DNA of 39,414 nucleotides from Didymodactylos carnosus (Eukaryota; Rotifera; Eurotatoria; Philodinida; Philodinidae): assembly GCA_905250885.1 (NCBI GenBank), contig CAJNOQ010000901.1:1-39414 (forward strand). Reading direction: 5' to 3'. Positions 32,496 to 39,414 of this stretch are shown one piece after another. The stretch's first letter is position 1. Each line of letters begins with the position of its first letter. Made by a program: the position numbers and the translations under genes. Below the pieces are notes generated by a model. It was not told where the DNA came from and made no database searches. It saw nothing but the letters and a program-made list of their open reading frames with translations.

Positions 32496-32923
32496 TGTTA
32501 AGTCTAGAGACTTCTTGCACTAGTCCTATGTTTAGTTCCTTTTCTTTTCTTATTTTCGCACGTATCAAGGCACGGGATTGTCTTCTCACATGTCAAGACA
32601 CGAGCTTCTCTTTCTTTTTGGACATAGTTCAAGTAGCAGTCTTTATATCTTCACTGTATTTCAACTCCCTTTAAATGTTTCTCTTTTCTCTTTTCTCTAT
32701 CTTTAGTATATATAATATACGTTTTTTCAGTTTTATAGTAGAATGTGTACGAGAGCAGAGAGAGTGTATGTTACGTAAGTGTGTGACATTAACGCAGTTG
32801 CTTGTTTTATTATATCATTTTTGATTGATTTCTCAATATATTACTATCATTAATACTTTGGTTTAAGTATTGTTAGCTATATCAGGGGATCACTGAATCT
32901 TTTAAATCTACCACTAGCTAACA
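32496..32923 (+). repeat. 3' LTR (428 bp)
   Basis: Same length and, base by base as far as I compared, the same sequence as 28764-29191. Open frames overlapping it (32351-32674 plus, 32296-32589 minus) are incidental. Confidence 0.9.
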
Positions 32924-33320
32924 AGCATCACTCATAGAACAACGAATCCACGCACAGTTACGTCATTTCTATTGGTTTAATGTTAAGTTACACATAGAAT
33001 ATACTATATAGATAGAAGTAAATCGTATGTGCATGTTTTTTAAAGTTAAACACGGTCTAGTTCGCGTGCATGGGCACGAATATGTCCGTTTTTTACCGCA
33101 TAATGCTCAAGACCATCTTCATAGTAACACTAGATATGGGCGGAAACAAACATTTTCAGTCCCGGTTTCAGCCCTGGTCCCGTAAAGTTGCCTGCATAGT
33201 TGCATGATTCATTAACAGCAACATCATCAGATACAAAACGAAAATGAGATGAGACAAATGCGAGCGATCAAGAGGATGTAAATCAACTATATTGCAAAGA
33301 AATGTGCTCAGATTTCTAAC
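32924..33320. other. Flank after the LTR element, possible hAT-like end
   Basis: No gene. At 33131 the sequence tagatatgggcggaaac loosely resembles a hAT terminal repeat and would be the partner of the better end near 34163, but the match is weak. Confidence 0.25.
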
Positions 33321-33322
33321 TA

Positions 33323-33721
33323 CTCGGTGAAAGTAGTCTGTTTACTAATCTCGAGACTTGTAAAGCGTTAACAAGAAAATCTTTACAAGGTGTCAACTAT
33401 TCTGTAGCTGAAGTTGACGAAGTATTTGACGGTATAAAAAAAATGATCGAAGATAAGGCCCCTCTTTGCAATGATAGCGAAAGACTTCTAGAAAATTTGA
33501 AGTGTGTTCGATTTTATTTGAAATCTAATTATAAAGTGTACATAACAAGATCTAATAACATTGCCAATCATTGTTGTATTTATGCATTGAGCGATCCTAA
33601 AACACGCAAATTTGCACAAGATTGTGATCATGAGCACGACGAATATTCAGTCGAGAGTCAAGCGTGTCGTAGCGACGCGTGTTACTTGTGGACATTATTC
33701 GGTATACGCGTGTCCAAATAA
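33323..33721 (+). pseudogene. Fragment of a mobile-element-type coding sequence (CxHEHD protein)
   Basis: A frame open from about 33323, before the first ATG at 33443, reads LETCKALTRKSLQGVNYSVA, then a charged helical stretch. It continues with YLKSNYKVYITRSNN, HCCIYALSD and CDHEHDEYSVESQAC, and ends at 33721. The Cys/His cluster and the SLQGVNYSVAE block resemble a family of uncharacterised, transposon-associated proteins I recall from invertebrate genomes; this is recognition from memory, not a search. No start fits the upstream end, and the fragment stops soon after the Cys/His motif, so it is probably a truncated relic. Confidence 0.45.
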
Positions 33722-33802
33722 TAACTTCTACTAACCTCTTTAATACAATAGATGGAACTATTCTTGATTCATTGTGGAGGACGAAGATTCAAGTGTTTTT
33801 TT

Positions 33803-33991
33803 AGCATCAGTATAAATATTTTCTAATATTTTTAATTCTTCGATAGCCATATTGATATCTTCAAAATCGTCCTCCAACGTTTGAAGATCTGCCTGAGGGT
33901 GACAGGCCTTCAAACGTTGGAGGACGATTTTGAAGATATCAATATGGCTATCGAAGAATTAAAAATATTAGAAAATATTTATACTGATGCT
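33803..33991. repeat. Perfect 84-bp inverted duplication with 21-bp loop
   Basis: The left arm 33803-33886 and right arm 33908-33991 are exact reverse complements over 84 bp. The 21-nt spacer has its own gcctg/caggc stem. On the plus strand the right arm continues a coding-like frame (LEDDFEDINMAIEELKILEN, then IYTDAMKLAFLACLEARSAL, about 33911-34030) to a stop at about 34070. The left arm is therefore an inverted copy of part of that frame. Confidence 0.85.
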
Positions 33992-34072
33992 ATGAAATTA
34001 GCTTTCCTAGCTTGCTTAGAAGCACGGTCAGCTCTTGAATCAGTAATACAGATGGGACTTTATCGTTACTAA
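33908..34072 (+). pseudogene. Coding-like remnant beside the inverted duplication
   Basis: A frame rich in acidic and helix-forming residues (DDFEDINMAIEELK, ARSALESVIQMG) runs out of the inverted duplication to a stop at 34070-34072. It has no own start; the ATG upstream lies in sequence outside the matching arm. I do not recognise the family. It may be part of the same mobile element as the fragment at 33323-33721. Confidence 0.3.
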
Positions 34073-34163
34073 CGCAAGTAAAGTAACGCAAAAGCGTTAC
34101 TCGTTACCAGTAAAGCAGTAACGCATGCGTTACTTGTAAAGAAACGGCAAAGTGCCACCTCTA
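34064..34163 (-). repeat. hAT-like transposon terminus with GTAACGC sub-terminal repeats
   Basis: On the minus strand it starts TAGAGGTGGCACTTTGCCG, fitting hAT terminal repeats (TAGxGxxGxxxA type). It continues with many GTAACGC/GCGTTAC copies, including the 16-bp palindrome gtaacgcatgcgttac, as in hAT sub-terminal arrays. A matching opposite end is not clear; a weak candidate is at 33131. Confidence 0.5.
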
Positions 34164-35500
34164 GAACCAGCTACAGAACTATAGTTGGTCATTTGAACTG
34201 AAAATTTTCTCACAAAACGAAAATGGTCAGCATACGGTTCCGTGATGAAAACTGTAACCTCGAATTAAAATATTAGTAGTACACATTTTCTAAAGTACAC
34301 ATGTATGTATTTAATACTAATAGTATGCTATTACGGACAAGATGATTGTGTTAAACTTTTGACGACGTTGGATTGTTAACCAAGATTAAAATCAAAATTT
34401 GTTAATAGAAATTTATTTGAACTAATTGACAAATAGAAATTAATAGAAATGAATTTTGTTTAAAGCACTTCAAAGAAATTTGAGTCTAAATTAAATTAAG
34501 CTCCCCCCTCTCTCAGAAATTACGTCCGACACCCGACATCCGATCTTGACGAAACTTTCCATAAATGTTAGGCACAATGAGCTACGGGAATGGAAACATT
34601 TTTTTTCCCAAGTCTTACGGTTTAGGAGTTTTCCAGAGATCAAGGTCGAAAAAGGACCCTGAAGTGTATCCCGAGATTTTTTAATATATTTCAAGCTGCA
34701 GAGTTCGGGTTTGTTTTATTTTAAACTTTCACTCGAAAAAGCGTTAGGAATATTGAACATTGTTGGGACCAATGGAATTCAAGAAATGGAGGTGTGAATA
34801 CTCACACAGAATGTCAACTTCGAAACGTAAAATCTTTGTTAAACTATAGTTCTTCTTCAAAAGAATACATACCGATTCACAAAGACATGCTGAGGAATGG
34901 TTTGGTGAGTAGTGCATGTCGAAATATTGCTTTCTTAGAAAGCTATGATTCATTTATTCAGAAGCTACATGCTGTACGAATAATCATCGCAGTGTGATTT
35001 ACCACACCTTGATGTAAGCGCTCAACTCAAATATTACATGTTCCTTTTCTTTTCTTATGATTATTTCGACTATACAGTTGAATGAAACTAATGTCGATAG
35101 ATCCGCAATGGCTTTGATGAGCCATAATTTAAAGTGAAATTACTATAGCAGATCAGCGAGCACTTTCATTATTCATTTCATTCATTTAAAGAAAATAGTG
35201 ATAATGTAGTTATGACATACCTTCTCCCAAGCATGGATGTCAAAATATGTGGAATGTTCAACATACTTTTAACATTTGCATAAATTAAAATTACCTTTAC
35301 TATGATTTTGTCCAGAAAAACAAATATATCAGGAAAACATTTTTTCATGAAATTGTTTGAGAGAAAGCGAGAACATAGGGTTTCGGGAAAAAACTTTTCT
35401 GGCAATGAATCCTGTAATATACATGACTCGATGAAGTTTAGTTTCGGAGTTGAAAATTTCGGATTTAGAGAGAAAAGTTGTATTCACTGTACTGTAAGTA
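34164..35500. other. Intergenic stretch without a supported gene
   Basis: Frames of up to about 75 codons (34491-34694 minus, 34794-34997 plus, 35178-35405 minus) show no domains or consistent coding character. No strong repeat was noticed. Confidence 0.4.
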
Positions 35501-35504
35501 AACT

Positions 35505-35870
35505 TAATCCAGAAAAGCGAATCGGCAAAGTACAAAGCATTTATAGGAAGCAAAAAACCGACAAAAGTCATTACACTAATACTCACTTAGCATGAGGAAG
35601 CTGTGTCCTATGTTAAGTTTATACTGCTATCTTTTCACGATATCAATCATGTGTGAAAACAACATTTTCAATACAGTTAGGTAACCAATCCATGTTGAAG
35701 CTTCTCATCCATTAGTTAAATATGAAGAAAATCTCCCCACCTTTCATTTTCCTCTGAAGGATCATCTCGTTTCCTCGTGTGCACTTTTTTCCTACACGAG
35801 ATAGAAACAATCTATCACTTTTCAAATGTAACTTATAACATTTTTTTTTGATATATTTAGACATGTGGAC
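35505..35870 (+). repeat. Dispersed repeat family B, copy 1
   Basis: Shares long similarity with 38115-38365 in direct orientation (cattacactaatactca, ttcacgatatcaatcat, cattagttaaatatgaag, gatatatttagacatg) and with the right arm 38630-38790 in inverted orientation. It resembles the inverted right arm slightly more (gtttatactgctatcttttc). The overlapping frames at 35302-35595, 35329-35586 and 35712-35954 are incidental. Confidence 0.6.
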
Positions 35871-35959
35871 AGATGACACCGAGCTGAGTAAAAAAAAGCT
35901 CGTTTTAATTTTCACCAAAGAGCTTTTTGGGATGAAAATTTCGAAACGTTCCAAAGGAT

Positions 35960-36130
35960 TACTTTTGCTACAAATCGGTACAATTTCAAAAAATTCAAAT
36001 TTTGCGTTATCTCTTTTGTTTCAAGTTTTGAAACTAATGTGTTTGAATTCAGCATTGAAAACCGAGTCACAAGTAAAATAAAAGAAACCTGCTGTCGGCT
36101 TCACTGAGATATTTTACACCTGGCGCTCAA
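35960..36130 (+). repeat. Repeat fragments shared in inverted form with 37770-38100
   Basis: ttcaagttttgaaactaatg and gaattcagcattga (36010-36060) reappear inverted near 37995-38045 as tcaatgctgaattcaaacaa and ctagtttcaaagctt. From 36075, aaaagaaacctgctgtcggc...attttacacctggcgc matches one arm of the MITE at 37618-37871. This is therefore a half copy of that MITE next to family B sequence. Confidence 0.5.
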
Positions 36131-36717
36131 TTTTTATCCAATTGAGTTGAGCGTGGAACTAGCACCAAATTTTCTAATGTCGTGTAGATACATCACTTTT
36201 CGTTGAATTATTCTTTATGCTCTGCAGTCAGAAAAGCTGATAAAACAGACTAAAACACGCTTTGTTCTGCTTAGGTAAATCATAAACTACAAGATAAAAA
36301 TGAAAATATAACTCGATCATATCACGTTGTTTTCATAAAGTAAAGATCTTCTTTTTTCATTTGAGAGAATAAACAAAACCAGCGAATTGTTATGGAACTA
36401 ACGGAGGTTCAAGATATTTGCCTTGTGTTTCGTTCGTCGTTGAAGTTTAATTTGAGTAGAAAATATCATAAGCAATAGAGATTTTCAGTTGAAACAACGT
36501 ATGTACTAATGAGAATGAACAGTTCTTGTTTTTATTCAATTCTGACTAATTTCTTAACCTCTTTCAAAAATCTTAAGAAGTTGTCGAGTTGAACAATACT
36601 TAAATTTCAAAATAACCATACAGAGAAAAACTGATCCTTAATGTTTTATGATATAACAATATTGTCAGTTAGCAAAAAAGAGAGAAACAAAACAAACACG
36701 AATAACACAAAGCATAG
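36131..36717. other. Noncoding stretch
   Basis: AT-rich sequence with no gene, RNA or clear repeat that I can support. Confidence 0.4.
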
Positions 36718-37215
36718 AGTGTCATCAAATCCGGATATTTTTAAGTCCTGGATGCCTTTTTATCCGGGAATCCTACTCGCCTGTGCAACTCCACCCGGAT
36801 GTAATTTCATCCGGATTTAAAAGTCCGCAAAATTTCTACATCAATTTCCCTCAATCAGCTCCGGTAAAAAATATTCTGTATCAGTTTTTCACTTGCAGTT
36901 AAAGGCAATGCAAGTCCGATTGCTAACCAGTTGTATATTAGTCACTCCAAATGTACTTTAATAATAAAACTACTAGTATTACTATTATACTCTACGACGT
37001 GCAAACTTGCTTGCATTGCTTTTCATTACAAGTGACAAACTCCTCTACAATTTTTTCCTAGACTTTACAGGTTTTTTAAGAAACTACGGGAGTTGATCGC
37101 CAGTTGATCATCTGGATTCCAACATGTTCGGCAAATGATTCATCCGGACCTGTTGGATGAATAGTTTTCGAATGAGTTAAGAAAAGGATTTTAATAATCT
37201 GGATTTCATGACACT
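36718..37215. mobile_element. MITE with AGTGTCAT ends and CCGGAT-rich interior
   Basis: Terminal inverted repeats: left 36718-36750 (agtgtcatcaaatccggata) and right about 37184-37215 (aatctggatttcatgacact). Several catccgga/tccggatg motifs lie inside, near both ends. No ORF. Flanks tag and tac do not define a target duplication clearly. Confidence 0.5.
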
Positions 37216-37617
37216 TACTTACACAAAGAAAAATGAATTATGAACAAACATCTGCATATGAAATAAAACATTAATTATTAGACATAAGTGATCTAAGTGC
37301 AAAACGAAATTTTTCTTATGGCAAAATACTAAAGCGACGTAACAGTTTAGATTACTTGCGTAAAGTGTAAATTGAAGTTAACATGCAAAACAGGATAAAA
37401 GTGTGGGATCCTCTTTAATGTGGAGGTCTGAAAATAACAACTATCTGAAAAAGGACAGACTGTAATTTTCGGGTAGCTCGACCCGGTACATTCCTAGTTT
37501 GTTCTATCAGCTTTTCTGGGTGCAAAAGATAAAGAATAATAAAATGGAAACGAGTATCTATACCACATTATAAAATTCGCTGCTCGTTACACGCTGAACC
37601 AAATTAGATAAAACCTG

Positions 37618-37871
37618 CGCCCCAGGTGTAAAATTCGTCGGTGAGTCCGACGTCAGATTTCTTTTAATTTCATTTTGACTTCTTCTTTGACGTCAACATA
37701 AGCGACGTGGTTTTTGTCTAAATATTATTTTCCTCATTCGTTGAAAAAAGGCGCGAATAAGAAAAATTTCGGCAAAAACCACGTCGATTATGTCGACGCC
37801 ATAGAAGAAGTCAAAATGAAATTAAAAGAACCCTGTTGTTGGATTTACCGAAAAATTTTACGCCTAGTGGT
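37618..37871. mobile_element. MITE with about 100-bp inverted repeats
   Basis: The left arm 37618-37713 and right arm 37770-37871 are inverted repeats. Left: aggtgtaaaattcgtcggt, ttttaatttcattttgactt, gcgacgtggtttttg. Right: caaaaaccacgtcg, aagtcaaaatgaaattaaaa, aaaattttacgcct. A second partial copy is at about 36075-36130. Confidence 0.6.
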
Positions 37872-38114
37872 TCGACGATCCGAATGACATAAGAGAAGCG
37901 GCAATGTGTATGCATAGAAAACAATGCATAGGTTTGCAAAATGTCGTTTTGAAGGGTCAGTTCAAGGTAAAAACAGTGGATCAATCAAACCTTTTTCCTA
38001 TATTCAGTTGTCAATGCTGAATTCAAACAAACTAGTTTCAAAGCTTAAGAGTAAACACAAAATGCAAAATTTGAGTTTTTTCGAACTGTAACCCCAAGGA
38101 GATCCTTCGAACTT

Positions 38115-38365
38115 TTCTTGAATAGGCAAAGTACCAACTATCTATGATGAGCAGAAAACCGACACAAAAATCATTACACTAATACTCATTTAACGTAATG
38201 AAGCTGTGTCTTACGTTAAGTTATCTTTTCACGATATCAATCATTTGTGAAAACAACATTTTTAATAGTATTAAGTGATCAATCCATATTGAAGTTTCTC
38301 ATCCATTAGTTAAATATGAAGAAAATATCACCTTTCACACTTTCAACTTTTTCTTTTTGATATAT
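38115..38365 (+). repeat. Dispersed repeat family B, copy 2 (runs into the foldback left arm)
   Basis: Direct copy of 35505-35870 with moderate divergence, starting at gaataggcaaagtac and passing without break into the left arm of the foldback element at 38213. Confidence 0.55.
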
Positions 38366-38790
38366 TTAGACATGAATCATTGTTTAAGTTGAAAACTTTA
38401 TAACAGAAATTAAGAATAACATCGCCTTTTTCATGTGAGACGTTTCGTCTTTATTCGAAAGACATCATCAGTCAAACTGATATGCAAAAAATGAATTCAA
38501 ACATAGAGAAATATCAGTTTGACTGATGATGTCTTTAGAATAAAGACGAAACGTCTCACATGAAAAAGGCGAAGTTATTCTTAATTTCTGTTATAAACCT
38601 TTTCACCTTAAACAATGATTCATGTCTAAATATATCAAAAAGAATAAGTTGAAAGTGTGAAAGGTGATATTTTCTTCATATTTAACTAATGAAAGAGAAA
38701 CTTCAACATGGATTAGTTACCTAACTCTAGTAAAAATGTTGTTTCCACACATGATTGATGTCGTGAAAAGATAGCAGTATAAACTTAAGA
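38213..38790. mobile_element. Foldback element, about 275-bp arms and 27-nt loop
   Basis: The left arm 38213-38483 and right arm 38511-38790 are inverted repeats. The inner 130 bases are nearly exact (aaactgatat against atatcagttt at the loop; gtgagacgtttcgtctttat against ataaagacgaaacgtctcac). The outer part differs by several substitutions and a 10-15-nt gap (atactgctat present only in the right arm). The loop is 38484-38510. No ORF. Confidence 0.7.
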
Positions 38791-39414
38791 GACATTTTGC
38801 CACCACACCAACCATAGTGCCAAAAGTCTGTCAAGTCAAATTTTTTGACCTATAGTTTTTTTTCTATTTTTCGATTCTATGATCAAAACTGAGGCTATGA
38901 AAAAATTTTGAGGTCGTTTGGACTTGATTTCGCCGAGTTATAGAATTTACAAAACTAGGTGTATCGAAGATTTTCAAAAAAGTGAGCTCCGTGACGACAT
39001 TTTGCCTATAACTTTGTCAAATTTTATTCATTCTATTAGAACGACGTCTCATTCGGAAGTGCATCAAAAAATGAACAAAATCATGTGTTTTTAAATTTTT
39101 TCGAACGGAAACTGGTTTTTTCAGAAGCCTACCATTTGAAAAATTAGTAATTTTAAAAACAAAATTTTTCCAATAAACTTTATTTTTCGCCGTCTACAGT
39201 AGTTCTGCGCAATCTATGTAATGCAAATTTCAAACCGTCCGTCACTGTCGCCAAAATTGTCATAGTAGAATGTTGGGAATGTTGTGAATGCGTCTGTATC
39301 GATGCAAAACCTTAACACACTACATTAATGAAACCACTCAGCGGTGGGTCCTACTTCCCTTCTTCCTTGGTAATTTACTTATCATAAAAAATAACCAAGA
39401 GGTACCGCGTAGTA
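38791..39414. other. Window end, noncoding
   Basis: No frame of interest, no RNA gene and no repeat partner noticed within the window. Confidence 0.4.

Larger units (their letters stand above)
28764..32923 (+). mobile_element. Ty3/gypsy-type LTR retrotransposon, internally deleted
   Basis: Two 428-bp direct LTRs bracket an internal part of only 3.3 kb. A primer-binding-site-like stretch begins TGG two bases after the 5' LTR. A purine-rich tract (aacggggagga) directly precedes the 3' LTR. The pol frame begins at the tail of the RNase H domain, so gag, protease, reverse transcriptase and most of RNase H are missing, while integrase is intact. A third ORF follows. The LTRs look identical by eye, implying recent insertion or conversion. 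The bases next to the outer LTR ends (gttac and agcat) do not match, so no target duplication is seen. Confidence 0.85.

Noticed and set aside
32351..32674. 107-codon plus frame with a hydrophobic start, as an env-like ORF
   Set aside because: It spans the polypurine tract and the 3' LTR, the pyrimidine-rich sequence gives Phe/Leu runs, and nothing conserved is seen.
35302..35595. 97-codon plus frame and its antisense partner
   Set aside because: It overlaps dispersed repeat family B and shows no domain; both strands are equally open, as expected by chance.

Overview
This is an AT-rich, intron-bearing metazoan nuclear sequence. The exons obey GT-AG rules, most introns are about 42-85 nt, and there is dense noncoding space full of inverted repeats. 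A TRPM-type cation channel, an armadillo-like/TIR-like protein and a Ty3/gypsy-type retroelement with a third ORF together suggest a rotifer-like invertebrate, perhaps a bdelloid. That assignment is inference from protein style; no search was run.

Layout. (1) 1514-16601, minus strand: one TRPM-like channel gene. I could reconstruct 21 exons whose splice phases all agree, giving 1,198 codons plus stop. Most introns are tiny. The long ones are swollen, and three of them hold inverted-repeat elements; one of these also carries a decayed LINE reverse transcriptase fragment. (2) 16602-19191: intergenic, with an ACTTG/CAAGT-rich block, a short inverted-repeat element and a tRNA-like sequence. (3) 19192-21477, minus: an intronless 761-codon gene with an armadillo-like N-terminal part and a degenerate TIR-like C-terminal domain. 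(4) 21478-28763: no convincing gene. It holds a chain of foldback/MITE-like elements, including a nested complex at about 24475-26605. (5) 28764-32923, plus: an LTR retrotransposon with two apparently identical 428-bp LTRs. Gag, protease and reverse transcriptase are deleted, an intact DDE integrase is kept, and an unrecognised third ORF sits beside a single N and a duplicated GC-rich 32-mer. (6) 32924-39414: relics only. These are a coding fragment, a perfect 84-bp inverted duplication, a hAT-like terminus, and several MITE or foldback families related by direct and inverted copies.

The two host genes are both on the minus strand and nothing suggests they work together. The channel would be a plasma-membrane or organellar cation channel. 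The ARM/TIR-like protein would be a cytosolic adaptor-type or SARM1-like protein that has lost the expected catalytic glutamate. The unusual content is structural: many independent long inverted repeats (at least twelve), some nested, several with TSD-like flanks, and an internally deleted LTR element that looks very young by its LTRs but lacks a target-site duplication.
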